In this document: in pieces, positions 26,501 to 41,500 of the stretch
How positions within the stretch are numbered: position 1 is the first letter of the stretch
Layout of the letters: each line of letters opens with the position of its first letter
Assembly: GCF_003265705.1 (NCBI RefSeq)
Contig: NW_020313288.1
Location: forward strand, 748,839-812,838
Source: Callorhinus ursinus
Lineage: Eukaryota > Chordata > Mammalia > Carnivora > Otariidae
Length of the DNA: 64,000 nt
Reading direction: 5' to 3'
The notes under the pieces: model-generated
Databases searched by the model: none
The model's input: the letters and a program-made list of their open reading frames with translations, nothing else
Told to the model about the DNA's origin: nothing
Made by a program: the position numbers and the translations under genes

Positions 26501-29500
26501 GCCCTTTGATCCCTGCCCACCCCCGTCCCACCTTGCAGCCTTTATTTACATTGAAGGAAAATTGTCTTTTTTGCTCCCAGTCCTCTGCAGAGCAAAAAGA
26601 CTTGTCGGATTCGGGAGAGGAGCCTCGGGGGGAGGCTGAGGCCCCCCACCATGGCACGGGTCACCCCGAGTCAGCTGGTGAGCATGCCCTAGAGCCTCCT
26701 GCCCCTGCTAGCGCTTCAGCCAGCACTCCTGAAGCCCAGCTTCTTCCTTTCCCGCGAGAACTGGCAGGGGTAAGTCCACCTCTACCCAGCACTCCACAGC
26801 CTGGGGGGCCCAACCCAGATCGGCCCCTTTCCCTTCGGGTGCCTCAGATCCAGACCCTAAACCACAAGCAGCTGATGAGAACTGAACAGGTGCTCATGAT
26901 CTCTGCAGCTCCCTTTAATTCTTGCTGCCAAAAAGTCAGGAAAGATTGAGTCCCCTTTTACATTGAGACTTTCTGAGTGGGGGAATTTGTATACACCCAT
27001 AGCGAGAAGCTAATCCTGTTTCCTGAAAGAGACATGAGGGGTCAAAAGAGGGATTGAAGAATGGGGTAGAACATTCCAAATCAAATTCGACCCCCTCTCC
27101 ATCCTTCCATTTTTCTTTCTCCTCTCCCTGAATTTGGGCGTTCAGGTTCAGGGTCTTAGAAACACCAGAAGCCCCGATTTCCTTGATCTAGAGGAAGAGG
27201 AGGTGTCCTGCTTTGCAAGACCAATTGTGTTTGGACTGTGGTTAGGCTGTGAACTGCTTGTCTTCAATCAAAGCAGGAAGAAGAAAAGACTCTTCCTTTG
27301 AATCCAGAGGGAACCCCTTGAGCCCTTTCTCTTTGTGTTGAGAAGGCTTTTGAAGATTATAGGTGGAGAAGATTGTGAACTCTCGAGAACAAGAAATGTC
27401 TTGAGTGTTTGGAGGTTGATAAAATGGGAAAGGTAAACATCATCCTACATTCAGGATTGAAAACTCCATGTGGGTACCTAAGCCCCCCCATTCTCATGGC
27501 AGGGAAAAATGGCTCTCAAGCAGGGAAGCAAGGGACCCTGCTCTGCACACCAAGCACTGGGCAGCCATCCAGGGCATCACAATCCCAGACTTTAGTGATC
27601 CCTTGTGTCACATCACCAGTTCCCTGTGTTCTTAAGGAAATCATTAAAATTCAGTTACAGCCACTAAACCCTGGGACACACAGGAAGAAGTGATGTTCAA
27701 CAAAGGTGAGGTTGGAGGCCAGTTTTAACATTTTGGAGAGGAGTCAGTGTGTGGTGGGAAAAGAAGGAACAGTCTTTACCACGTGCCAGGTGGGAGTGAC
27801 AGGAGGCAGTCCCTCATGGCATACTAGTGGGTTTGGGCTCAGTAAAGATTCCAGCCAGGAGGCACTCACACCAAAGCATTCTAGGGGCGCAGCCCTCATG
27901 AGAGCACTAGAGCTGACAGAGTAAGAATGAGGCCGTGATCACTTTTTCGGTTGGGAGCCAAGCAGCTCCTGGAACCTTCTTCTGAGTCGGGTATTATGAG
28001 TTATTGTGCCTTCAGCCTTCGCAAGCACAGGAAATCATGTTCTCATTTCCCTGAGTTCCCAGTAAAGATGACCATGTGGATCTGCCCAAGAGGCTCCAGG
28101 GCCTTTTGCGGCTGCCTGGTTTGAACAGCAAGCTTATAGAGCAGCCTCTAACTGAAGGGGCTAAGGGTTTTTCAGTTGAGAGTAGCAAGTGGGTAGGTCA
28201 CAGAGGTTGAGGCACAGCAGCTGCTCCTCCAGAGGCACCTACGGGGTCTCACCTTCTGCTTGTGGCCAGGCCAGATGTGGACTTCTGAGGCCTGGCCAAT
28301 GGGACTTGACTTCTCAGTTCTTGTGGACTTTGGGTTAGAGGCTCTAATCCCATGAAATTCAGACCATCCCCAGCCCGGCCCTGCAAGGTCAAGTGTTAAC
28401 AGTAGGGAACCTCAGGATGGGTTGTGGGTCACTGTGGGAGGAAGTCAAGACTGGGGGGAGCAGCTGATGAATGTACCAGCAGAACAGCAAAGGCCACGCA
28501 CATGACACACACATGTGCTGTTTGGTTTTAGCACTTGTAACTATAGGAATCCCCAGTTCCATCAGAAGTCCCAGCAGGGCCACTGTCGCATCATTTGGTG
28601 ACAGCTGGCTAGCACAGAACACTCCAGCTTGTCACCACTGGCTGCCATTAACTGGCTTTCTTTAGTGATTAGTCGTGTTCAAGGCAAAGTAAACGTTTTT
28701 TTAGGTCATTTAGGGCATAAATCAAGGCAGATGGATCCCAGCTTCCTCTTGGCCAGAGGTGTTTCTTTGGTTAGCTAGGAGTCGTTGCTTTTGCAGCCAA
28801 ACAGATTTGGATCTTTCCCGGTACCACACTGGAATTCAGGAAACCGCCCACCCTTACCCAGCCAGTCTCGCCCATCACGTTTAATCTGCTCTTTATTGCA
28901 TGGTCTCTCGAGGGAATGCAAAGCTGTGAGTTCTTTATAATAAACTGGCTCACTGAATTGTTGCTTACAAAGGGCCTGCTCGTCTTTCAGTCTCCCCAGA
29001 CTCTGGCCATCGAAGACAGTACCGGGAACAAGCCTCTATATATCAGACTTACTGGCTCTCAGAAGACAGCTTGGAGAAGACCAAACCACATCCAGATTAA
29101 GTTCTCTGATCTGGAGAAAGCAGGCAGCTCTTAGTGCTTACTCCGAGCCTGGCTTAAGTCCCCTGGCTTGAAGCTCAGAGCCAAAGCCCTGTGGAGCCTG
29201 AAATGTGTTTATTAGACCCACCAGGAAGCTTAGACAGGTTCTGGAACCAGACCCCTGGCTGGACAGCTTCCCTCATCTTCCAGCTTCTGCAAGGGATTTG
29301 ACCCTTATTCTGCTCCCACCCAACATTCAGACCTTTGGAGGCCACAGCTCTTTTTCTTTCTTCAGTGTCTGCCTTTTTGGTAAGAACTTCTGAGCTGGTC
29401 ACCTCAGTAGCAGAATAAAGAGCATGGAATTGGCCAGTAGTCCATTTGAAGACAAGGACGAATCAACAGGCTCCTCCCTTGATTGATTTTTCATCCCGGG

Positions 29501-32500
29501 CATCCATTTTCCTGCAGCCACAGACAGCGGGCTTTATAACCGGTCAGTCCACGTTGAAATCACCGAGGCTCAGGCAGACCAAACGGGTGTCTGGCGTGGT
29601 CTTGTTTTCTGGTCCTTTCTGAGAAGTCAAGAAGGCCGCGAGTGCTGTTCATTCCTGCTTAACTCTACCTGTGTGTCTGTGTGTCAGCTTCTGAGACACA
29701 GCAGCCAGCTCCGTTCCTTCCCCTGGACTGGCCTAGCACCTTTGTCCTCCTCGAGGCCACACCAGACAGCCTCATGAGAGCCATGTTCTTTCGGGGCTTT
29801 GAGGGGGGGCGGTGCGGGATCCTTGATAAATGTAATGATCGTAAATTTTCACTGTTCCATCCTTTACAAAGAACTGAAGCTTCCCACATCTACAGTCCCA
29901 GGGTCCCATTCTGGGTTAGACGTTACCACCTGTTTTGTACTTGGCAAGGATGTGCGCACCTCACAGAATAAGCAGCTCCCCCCAAGGTTCCTGTGGCTCT
30001 GAGGAGAGCGAGCTGCCACTCTCGCCATTCTTCCCACCCGTCCCTAGCAGCCACCACTGGGGGGGGCTTTGCATCTTCTGTAAGCCCACTTCACTCGTTC
30101 ACACTTCCTGCCACCAGGGAAGTGAATTGAAGGACTCTCTTTGGGCCTCTTTTCTGCCTCCTTATGTAAGTGTTGGTTTGGGATATGTTCGTCATGGTGT
30201 CCCAAAAGGGCACTGACCCCAGTGTCGCCTGGGTATCATCCCGAAGCCCTAATCCTCACAGAGGTGGATTCTAGTGTGGAAAGAGGCAGAGGAGGAAATG
30301 GGACTTTCACACCTGCTTCTGCCCTGGCTCCTCCCCAAAAAGGAATCCCGGAAGCCTGCACTTAGAGTCACGTGAGTCCCCGTGGCAGTGGCTTCGGATG
30401 TAGATTTCCCGGGTCCAAGGAGTTGCAGCTGCAGGGCGCACCCCTATGTGTGTCCCAGGCATTGCTCTCAGCTGACCCGTAAGTGGCCTCTCCCTTGGTT
30501 GGGGTGAGGGGTGGTCCCTGACCACCAGGCTGCTGTGTTTGCGCAAAGTGTGTGTGGAGCCGGCGTTGGCCTCGTTTTGGGCCAGGGTGGCTTAAAGGGG
30601 AGGTACTTCACCCCAGACCTTTCCCTTTTGGGGAGAAGACAGCACGAGACAGCCAGACAGCAAGCTCAGACCTCAGCGCAGTTGGGGGGGTGGAGGGTGC
30701 AGACATCAGGCTTCTCACGCTGGCCACTGTTGAGGATTTCTGGAAGAGTTGGAATATCCAAAGGCAAGCAGAAGTGACTTCCTCATACGTTCCGTCTCCT
30801 TGCTTCCTTGTGCTAGCTCCTATTGAGGAAAGTTGCTGGCATCCGTTTCCTCACTGCTTCTGAGTTGGCTAGTTCAGACCCCACAGGAGATTCCAGCAGC
30901 TTCTGGAAGGTTATCCCTGGTGGTGTAATTTCCTGTGTTGTCCTCCCCTGGCCTTGGCCTCTTAGCCTTTCCAGGACCAAGAGGCCAGTCACATGCCTCT
31001 TAGAAGAGATTTGGGGTGTGGGTTTGAGGGTCTCCTGCATCGGAATCTTGTCTGGCCAGGCACTTTTCTTCAGGTCCCTGAAGGGGCTATGATCAACTCA
31101 GGCTCCATTTGTGCAGTGAATACCTGCTGATCGTCTTTTGTGCACAGCATCCTGGGGGCTGTGTGTCTCAGCTGTGAGCAGAACAGCCAGACGGACACAT
31201 TAGATCATTTCCAGCTGGTACACAAAACAGGGTAGGGGCCCGAGGGAGGTAGAGGAGCAGCTTCCGCTCGCTGGGTGGTAGGGCAGCGAGTGAGCACGGG
31301 TTCGCCCTGGAGGAGGCTGGGAAAGGCCTTGGAGAGGCCACACTGAGCGGACCTGTAGGAAGCGCGTCCCAGGCCTGGGGGGGTGGGGGAGCGGGCACAC
31401 ACAGAAGGAATGTTGAGGCAGGAACAGTGTTGCCGTGTTCAGAAAACAGGGGAGACAGGCTGCACCGTGACAACAAGGAGGGGTGGTTCAGCACAGACAG
31501 CGGGGTACCCAGAGGCCTCAGCTCCTGGTCTGGACCCACTTCTGGGGAGGGGCCCCAAGCACCCATCAAACTCTAAAGGAAACTCAGATTCCTGAGAGGT
31601 TTGGGGTGTTGTTGGCATAGATAAGAAAGTTATGTGTCGTTAAGACCCCCAAAATACACAAAGCAAAAACAGACAGAACTGAAGGGAGAAGAGACGATTC
31701 GGTCATCTTGGAGAGCTCGGCAGCCCCCCCTTCAGTAGTCAGTAGAACATCTGGGCGGAGGATGGAGGAGAACAGAGAGGGCCTGGGCAACACTCTAAAC
31801 CCAGCTGGCCTAGTGAGCCGTCTGCCCTGGAGAACGTCGAGGGCACTGTGCTGCAGAGTGCCCGGGACGTCCTCCAGGGCAGACAGACCGTTTGCTAGAC
31901 CACAAAACAAGTTTTGATAAACTTAAAGTGACTGAAATCATGCCAGGTCTTTTCCAGCCACAGTGGAATGAAATTGGAAATCTGTAGACTTCTGGAAATC
32001 CACACACGTGGAAATGAGCCCAGCTAGCCAGGGGGGCAAAGGGAAGGTAGGTGTGGAGGCCTCTGTGGGACTGCGGTGGTAGAGGAATACCCTTTTCGGC
32101 AGCTGAGGAAACAGGAAGCAGGGCCGTGTGTAACACAGGGACACGTGCCTTAGCGGCTTCTCTGCGGCCCGCTGTGGACAGAGGGCCACTCCTGGGACTC
32201 AAGCTAGTGGGGACCCTGGCACAGGTGACACAGAGTGAGAGATACAGAGGGGCGCAGGGGGCAGGGGTTCTCATGTGAGAAGCCAGAGAAGAGCGAGCAG
32301 AGTGAAAAGAGGCCAGCTGATGAGGGAGCAGTGTCTGCAAGGCCATTTCCAGATCCCAGGAGTTGCTTTCCAAGCGGCAGATACCATGGGATCCGAGAGG
32401 CTGCCACGTGTGGGGTTGGTGCAGCCGGAATGCTTACTGAATGACAGGAGAGAGGCCAGGAGCCATGGGACTGGAGCTGGGAGTGGGCCCAACCCCTGTG

Positions 32501-35500
32501 AAGGAATTGGAAGGAGGTACCCGTAGTCTGCACCTCCGTGATGTCACCCAGGGAAGGGGATGGTCCCAGGAGAAGAGGCCTGCTGTGCCCACGGCTTGGC
32601 TTTGCATTTTCAGACACCACCCTAGGCCTGAACCCAGTGAAGGGAAAGCGCTGCCAGAGTATGTGTCTCAGCAACACCCCCAGTGCTTCGTCCTGGGCTC
32701 AGGACTGAGTCCCCCACCCTGACCCCTCATTTGGCTGCCCCAGGACATGAACTGTCCTCTTGTCATGCTCTTCCCAAGGGCATAACATCCAGCAGAAGCG
32801 AGCTTGCTGGGAGAGCACCCCCCAAGTCCAGGTGTCAGCCTTGGCCGGGTGTCGGGTCAGACCGAGGGCTGCCTCACCTGCTTATCTCGCTGACCCCTTC
32901 CATCTCCCTGTGGGGGAGGTGCTGGCACCCCCATTTCCCAAGGAAGGAAACCAAAGCCTGGGTGAGGGAGAGGATTTGCCTGAGGTGTGGCTTTAGGAGG
33001 TGTCAGAGCTGGGAGAAAGTAAGCTCTGCGGGCCTCCCAGAGGGGTTGAGCACCTTCACACTCTGCTCTTGTGGTCCGGCCGCTGGTTTGTGCCCATCTG
33101 GGGCCCGCCTGCTTTCCTCCTCCAGTGTTCCACTTCATCTGGGGCCCAGTGGTATGTTCATGGTCCCCGCGAGGACTGTCAAATCCCTGTTGTGTTAAGA
33201 GGGGTTTGTTTCCCAAGCACTTTGATGGATGGCCTCCTCGGAGCCTCCTGAGCACCCGATGCAGGCATGGGGATGGCGGTCCTCCTGGCCCTTTCACAGA
33301 GGCTTGCAGGGAGCGCTTAGAACGGACTTGAGCAGGAAAGGCTTGCATTTCTGACTCAAACCCAAGTTGTGGGCCCACTCGGGAGGAGAGAGTTCAGGTT
33401 GGAATCCTTTTCTCTACTGTCTCTTAGGACGTGGTCCACAAACTCCGGGCCTCTGTCTGCAAGCTAAGGTGGCAGAGTATGCATGTGGCCCGAGAAGCTG
33501 AAAGTCTTCTGTGGCCCTTTATGGAGAAAGTCCTGCCCAGGGCCGGCGCCCTGCTCACAGCCCATTATTTACGTTATTTAGGGCGGTTGCCACCTTTCCA
33601 CCCCGCCCTGCAGTTTGCAGAGCACTTTCCCAGGCAGGCCTCCTCTAAGCCCTAACGGCTCCTCAAGGCAGGTGGTCCTCGTTTGGCTAAACTTGACCCC
33701 TAGTGACTTTTCTGAAAATAAGAAAATTGGCTCCTCTGCTTGCTCGCATACAGGTGCGCCAGGAGGAGGGCTGTTCACCCCTCGACATTTGCTTGTGGCT
33801 GCTCGGTTCTGGAGAGTTGCAAGTCTGTGAGGGAGTGGATATTACCTGGGGGTGGGAGCGGGGCTCATCTTAGGGCTTCTTGATGGCTAGTTGTTCACAT
33901 TCTAAAACTAAAGGTTGTTACGGAGGAAATTCTTTGGCCACCTTCTGTCTTAGCTTGCGATTTCTCGGTAGGTCGTGTGGTCAGCAGAGTTGTCGCACTG
34001 GACGACTGTGTTCTGAACACTTTGCAGCAGACTTAGATCCAAGGCATGGAAGTTCTCTGTTGCTCTGGAAGTAATGGTCCACCTTGAAACAGGGTTCTGC
34101 GCCACGGAACGGCCCAGGGCAAGGAACGGGAACTGCTGCGACCCGGTGTTAGGCCACATTTTAAACGGTCCTGCTGCCCTCCAGAGTGGAGCGGGTCGCT
34201 TGCCAGCTCTTGGCAGAATGAATTTCAGCCAGATAGCGTTTCACTGTGCTTGAGTTGAGGGGGTGGCACGCAGTTAGCTGTGACCTGTGGAGAGACAGAG
34301 AAACCAATCTTTGTGCAGTAAATGCGCCCTCAGCTTTCAGGAGGACTCCTCGGCCCATGGCCTGGTAAGGCAGACACAGAGGGTTCCTGGGGGGCGTTTT
34401 TGAGCCTTAGGTTGAAAGTCCATCCGACCTGGGTGTCTGAGCTCAGGGAGTTGGCCCTCAGCGCTGCGTTTCAGGATGCGTTCATGACGGAACTCAAGCT
34501 GCTGGGTGCTGGCTGGGCAGCCCGGCCCTCGCTTACCGCCCTGCCGTGTGCTCTCATTTCAGAGGCCAGCTGGAGGCTCCAGCCCCGAAGGTGGAGAAGG
34601 TGAGGAAATCTCTAAAACGTCTCGTTCTGTTTGGTTGTAAAAGTGGAAGCAGCCTGATTTTCTCCTCCTCCTCCTCGTTTTCTGTAGATTCTGACCGAGA
34701 AGATGGAAATTACTGCCCTCCCGTCAAGCGAGAAAGAACGTCCTCTTTAACCCAGTTCCCACCTTCACAGTCAGGTAACCGTCGCAGACCTTTGCTGAGC
34801 GTCCATGCTGATGAGCCCGCCATCCCCCTGTGGCGCCTCACACTCGGCGTCTGTCTCCTGCCCACAGCCAGTTAGAATCGATCTGAGACTCGGTCTCTGT
34901 CAGGAATGAAGCTGGAGGTGCCCCCCTCTGGAATCAGTAACACTTAACAGAGGGTCGTGACCTAGTGGACTAAATTGATTACATGTCCTCCTTCCCAGGT
35001 TTATGGCTGTGTCTCTAGATTGAAGGTATAAGAAGTGGGAAGTAGGGTGTCCTCCTGACCCTTCAACCATGTGCCTAGAGCTTGGCAGTCTGGTTGAGAA
35101 GCGCAGACACACACACACACACAGTACATATCAAACCAAGTGGCCCCAGAACACACTTTGATGATGGAATGCCGGGAGCCCGCAGAGGAGGAGAGCTTGG
35201 TGGAACCTTGAGGGGTGGGCCAGGCTAGGAGCCTGTGGAGGCTCTGGATGGGGGCCTGGCAGACGAGCCCGGGGGCTTGTTAGGAAGACCCATGCAGCAG
35301 AGAGGCAGTTTCCCAGGGTCGAGAGAGTTGCTGGGGCTATTTGGTGGGAGGCGCTGTGATCCCGGGGACAGCCTTGCAGATTCAAGGGTAAACACTGCCT
35401 CAGGGCTTGCCCCCAGTCCTCCTGATCTTGACTTGGTCCCCCCTGGCATCGTCCATCTTCTCCATCTTGGCTGTCTAGTGCACACGTATTCAGAGAGGAT

Positions 35501-38500
35501 CTCCAGTATACCCAACTTGGCATTCCTTCTTGGGAGGTTTATGTGAAGCATTTTATACCTGTGAACCTAAAGGACAGCACTTTAAGGGGAAAAGACGCCC
35601 TGGAAGGTTGTTTCTGCTTACAGAAGTGATGCAGACATGACAGGGGGGCACCATGTAGAGAGTGAGTGTCCTTTCGAGATCCTCCCTGCAACACACTGGA
35701 TTTCACTCCTGTTTCCCTTAACACTCACTGTGGACATCGCCACACCCTTTCTCATGACTGCTCGAGACCCTCCTGAATGGCTACATTGTCCTTTGCTAAG
35801 CAGGCCTTGAGGAACCATCAGGACAGTTAGCAGTCGGGCTTGGGGAGCCCTCCTTTTCTCCCCAGTTGCATATGGGCATTCCTAGGAAACAAGGGAGCTT
35901 CTGCCCCCTGGTGATCGGTTATGCTCCTTCCCAGTCACCGCGCCCTGCTGTGCCATGACCTGTGGCAGAAGGTGCCTCGGAAGAGGAGAGATGATTTGTG
36001 CTATGGCCACAGGCAGTAGGGACAAAGGACAGCCAAGCATTTCCCTTCTGCTCTAGCGCACTGGCATAGGAAATAGCTCTCCGGCGCCAGGGGTGCCAGA
36101 GACAGGAACGGAGCCCGTATCTTGGAAGGCGTGGTCGGTGCCCTACATTCTGATTCTGGTTAGCTGTGTTCTCTCTACCCGGTTAGTTCTTCAGCTCTGA
36201 GGCCCATTGCATTACTGTCTGGCCTACACCCAGGGAAGCAACTGATAAGTGTAAAGTAAGATCCTAAACAGGTGAGGGGCTGGGGGTGCAGCCAGCCAGC
36301 AAGCCTCTGGCAGGTGACAAGAAGCAGGGCCTGAGGCTTGGAACACCCAGTTCATTCTGCTTCCCTTCTTGCTGCTCCCATTGGGGCCTCCAGCGCCACA
36401 AAAAAGCCAGGGGCATGAGGACAAGCTAGGCGGCCACAGTAGACCACAAAGGCCTGGTTCGTAATGCTGAGCCCCTACGGTGTGGCTTGGAGACCGAGCC
36501 TTCAGGTGGGAGAGGTGATCGGGTGCATGTGTGCCCTGCCTACTCACACTGTTTTTCTCTTGTTCCCTTCCCTGCCCGCACCTCCTTGTCGACAGTATCA
36601 AAAAACAATGTTTTTATGCCATCAACCTTCTGCGAGCCATCTGCAGGCAATTCTGACTCAGAACCAGGTGAGCCCTCATGTCCCTTTGCCTTTTACTACC
36701 AGTCACTGGGGGTTTTCCTGGGATGAAAAACAGTTGATATTGTAAAATAAGATCTTAAACAGGAACAGGCAATTTGAAAACCGGATTCTTTTTCAGTTCC
36801 TAAATGTTTTCCCAAATCTTCAGCTCAGACTTGGAATCCACTGTGAGGCAAGCTTCATAAGCCCTTAATTTTTTGTTTCTGCAGGAGGGCCTGGTCACAA
36901 GGAATCTTTAAGGTGTTGGTTGATTTTTTTTTGTTCTTTGGTTTTTGTGGGTTTTTTTCCCAAAAACAAAAAGCAACTATAAAGAGGTGTATTACTTGTT
37001 TTTCCAAAATTGTACACAAGTAACACATTCATACCACTTTTTTAAAAAGGCAAATGGGAACTACATAGAGTAAAAGAATCTTCCTACCCCTCTCCGTCTC
37101 CCTCTCCCACCCCAAGGTAACTGTGTGAGGTCAATGGAATTTTCCAGACCCCTTTTCTGTGCATTAGAGTCTCACATCAATCAGTATTGCTTAGACCTGT
37201 TCAGATAAATATGTAAGCATATTTAATCACAGCATATTAAATCTTGAAGTAAAGTAGCTTGCTCCCCTCTGAAGACTATGGAGCCTTCCTTTTTTGGTCT
37301 TTTGCTAGAGATCCAACTCCAAGGTTTCCTGAAAGTTTCTCCCACGTGGCTGAAATTCCTCATAAAGGAGTTAATGAGCAAGTTCAACTACCCGAATTCT
37401 GTAACCCAACCTGCTTCATATAAATTCATTGCCTACTTCAAAAGCATTGCGAGATAAGTCATACTCTGGCAGGAGGGCAATGTTTTTATAACTTAGGGGA
37501 TTGATTCAATAGCACCATTTCAAACAATAGAATTAATTTTGACTCTGAAAGCAAACTGTTTTGAGCTGACCCCCTGACTAAGCCCTGAGGAGAAGTTCGG
37601 TGTGTCAGCGGTCCGTGGGAACCCCTGGAGTGCCGGCTTAGCAAGCAGCACTGTGCGCTGTAGGGGCGGTGTTAGCTGAGGTGATCCTGTTGGGGTCCAG
37701 GGGGCCACTCGCTGAAGCCGCGTCTAGATCGCCTCGTGCTGTCAGTTTCCATTACTGATCTCAACATCATCACCTCTAAGACCTGTGAGTGACGGCCTCA
37801 CTGCCCTCTCCTTTATCCCGCAGCACTGCGAGCCGGGCTGCCCTGAGCAAACAGGGTCCCCAGCCCTGCTGAGGGGCGCCGACGCAGCCTCGCTTCCTGG
37901 TCCCTGAGGCAGGTTGGAGTCATATCAGGCCTCTTCTGTCCTTGCCTGTCTGCCTTTTGTTTTTTAGCTTTAATTTTTTGGGGTGGGGGGGCGGATTTTA
38001 ACTTCTGGAAGAATTGTATAAAGCACTTCCGTATCCGTTTACCCATTCGATTTTCCCCAGTTGTCCCGGCGCTGTCCTTCATAGCAGAGGGGTCAGATCC
38101 CGGATCATATACCCCGTATCTCTCTTTCCATCTAGACTACTTCCTCATTCTTTGCTTGATGTCTATGGCCTGGAAGATTACAGGCCAGCGAATTTGGAGA
38201 AGTTTTTCTGTCTGGGTTTGTCCAGCGATTCCTGTTGGTTCTGCCCAGGTAGTGCCTTTGGGGCTAGAATTCCACAGAAGCAAAGCTGTGCTCTTCACGG
38301 TGCCCCGTCCCAGATGGCACGTGGTGCTTACCTGTCCTGGTACCTGTGGGGCTAATTTGGCTCACTTGGTTAGAGTGGGCTCTGTTGGTTTCTCCGCTGG
38401 GAGATCATCCCCTTTTTTTCTGGAGAGAGAAGCCCATTCCTCTCACTGTTCCCCGCCAGTGTCTGCCTCCACCCATGTTCTCTTGCTCGGATGAGTCATT

Positions 38501-41500
38501 ACTCTGACGATCCATCACCAAAGGCAGGGGGGTGGGGAGTGGGGGTGGGCTGCCTTCTCTGTTACTGGTACGCTTCATTGGTGTTCTGTAAGAGAGCTAT
38601 TCTTTCTCCCCACTTAGCCCCTTGTTATATTGTACAGCAAAATCGATGCATGGATTCCTGCTTTAGTCAACGGCTTACGTTCTGTCGTTATTAGTACAGA
38701 ATTTCTTTTAATTGTCCCAGATTTGGCTAGCGGGAGTCCCACCAAGCAGGTTCCTGTGCCCTTTTGTCACGACGCGTTATTTTTTTAGGCACTTTCTTCT
38801 GTCCTAACAAGAGCCTCCAGACTCATCATCGTCTCTCACAGGGTTCCTTCTCAAAGGGGTCCTTCTTAGTGGAGAGTGGTCTCCAGAAACCAAGATCTGC
38901 ATGCTCGGCCAGCTCACCGCTGTTGGGATTCTCACACACCCCCGTACCTCTGCACATATCCATGTGTACACGTACACACGTTTCTTCATCTATATCTGTC
39001 TGCGTGTGCAGGCAACCCTGGGCTCACATGTATACTTCCCATCTAGCACCAGTAGGGTTCACCTGAGCCTCCCTGCTTCTTAATTCTACCTATCTTTCTG
39101 ACAGAAACCTGGCTCCCTTTGTCTGCAGGGCGTGTCCCGTCACTCTACGCCCCCCCCCCCCGGCCCTGTACATGCCAAGCACCCTCCCATCTGCCCCAGC
39201 ACCACCCAGCCCCCGCCAGGCTGTCTCCTCTTAGAGCCTTTTCAACCTCTGGTATACACCAAGTTGAAGTTCCCCTGGGGGTGAGCACTGTTCCCTGCAG
39301 ACGTCACTTGGGGTCTTCCCAGGGCAGGGCAGAAAGCACCCTCAAAGGAGCCCACTTGCTTTAGGCATGATTAAGAGGAGGGCGAAAGCTGCTTCAGAGG
39401 GAACCACCTCTTACCCCAGTGAGCTCACAGTGGGGCACGCGTATACCCTCAAGAAGACACCAGGCCAGTCACTCGTGCAGCCCGGTGACTCTATCGTGTG
39501 TGCTAGGACTCTGGCCATCAGCAACAGCTTTTCATTGCACCCAGGCCATGTTGTAGGTAAAGTGAGTTTCTTGAGGCCATGAAAAGAGAGCGTCTATTTT
39601 TGTGAAGATGGGGCCTGCAGGCACGCCTCAGCTTGGCTGTCCTGTGAGCACACCTCCCTGCTGCCTTGGGCTCCTTCTGTCCCCAGTCCTCAGTTGCCAT
39701 GACAGGTGTGGCATGCCTTGTCTGTCTTGTCTGTCATCTGTTCACTGCAGCATCCAGCGTGATTTCTTGTGCGTCTGCGGGGTGGGCCAGGTGCCAGGCC
39801 CGTGCTAGCGGATGCTCTGTGGCAGTGATCCTCCACGCCTGCGCCCCCACTGGTCAGCCTAAGCTGGCTGCAGTCGGTTGCTGCTGGTGTTGCTCTACAC
39901 AGAGCAGAGAGGTGGAGATCAATCGGTAGCCACATCGTAAGCATTGCAAAGCCAGCTGTAAGGCCTCTTAAAAATTATCTCAGTTGTGAATTTCATCTCA
40001 AATTTTTTTAACGCTTGTAAATTGCCAGTCATCTTCTGAATAGTCCTGAGCTTTGGAAATGTGATTCAGTATTTCTCTCCTAAAAAGGAACATCTGGCAG
40101 CATGTCTTCCCCTGCATCTGTGGTGTCTGATTCTCCTGAGCCTGGTTTTTATGACCGCTCTCTTAGGGGAGAGACCCCAGCTCCACTTACACAGGCCTTG
40201 GAAGCCTGGTGAACTCAACTCCTTCATACTAACTAGCAGGGAAGAGTTTTGTAATCCTGTTTTTGCCCAAGGAGATCAGTTTGGCTGACCAACCCCAGAC
40301 AGCAGGAAGAAGGCTCTCCTGCTTTGTTGAGAATTCCGTTTGACTTTGTTTTATGCCTCAGGAGTTTGGTCTGAGAAGGCATGTGTGGTGTTTCAGTGTA
40401 CAGTTGGTTGGTTTTTAGTGTATCCACAGAGTTGTGCAGCCATCACCATAATTAATTTTATTTTTTTTATTTTTTTAACAATATATTTTTTTAAGATTTT
40501 CTTTATTTATTTGAGAGAGAGAGAATGAGAGAGAGAGCGTGCACATGAGAGGGGGGAGGGTCAGAGGGAGAAGCAGACTCCCTGCTGAGCAGGGAGCCTG
40601 ACGCGGGACTCGATCCCGGGACTCCAGGATCATGACCTGAGCTGAAGGCACTTGCTTAACCAACTGAGCCACCCAGGCGTCCCATCCATAATTAATTTTA
40701 GATCATTCCATCACCCCAAAGAGAAACCCCATCCCCATGAGCAGTTACTCACTGCCCGTGTCTCCCCCAGCCCCTGGCAACCAAGAATCCACTTTCTGCC
40801 TGCAAGGATTTGCCTGTTCTGGATATTTCATGTAAATAGAATCATCTACTGTGTGATCTTCTAAGACATCTTCCCGTTTGTCTTTCTTCCAACGATGTTT
40901 TAGAGTTTTTGTTTGTTAAATTTATTCCCAAGTACTATTCTCTTTGGTGCTATTATAAATGGAATAACAGGTTTTCATAACTTCATTTTTGGAGTGTTCA
41001 TTGCTGGCGTATAGATATACACAATTGATATTTGTGTATTGATCTTGTTCCCTGCAGCTGACAAGGGTTTTTTCAGATGAGTAGGACCTTATCACAAAAG
41101 TGAGGTTGCCTCTGGTGGCCCAGAATGGTGCCATCCCTGTGCTGCCCCAGGAACAGACCTAACTGTTGGAGTCACAAGGCTTTTTATGCCGATCCTTCCT
41201 GTCAAGGCAGATTAGACTGTCCCCACTCCCTGCCCCTTATGAGATCAGCCACCTCACCCGCACACACAGATGACCAGTGTGGACCAGTGGCCCCATTGAA
41301 ACCAGGTTTTGAGCCATCGCCCTGCTTCCTTCCCCTTCCTTGTCCTCGGCCTTCCAGTGTTCTCAGCAACAAGGTGAAGCTGTCCAAGCACATCCGGAAA
41401 AAGAGAGCAAGCTGGCCGTCTGCCACCTTTGATCTTTCACCACAGAAACGTGTCTCATTTCCCAGACATCTGCTGGTAGTACAGAGGCTTCTCCTGATTG

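Larger units (their letters stand above)
21242..26580 (+). other. RANBP3: RANBP3 intron 2 (5.3 kb)
   Basis: No coding exon is recognisable. It holds a reverse-oriented hAT-like element (22757-22962), an L1-3'-like stretch (about 23705-24110), a C21 tract and T/G-rich simple sequence near 24278. The rest is unassigned. Confidence 0.75.
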
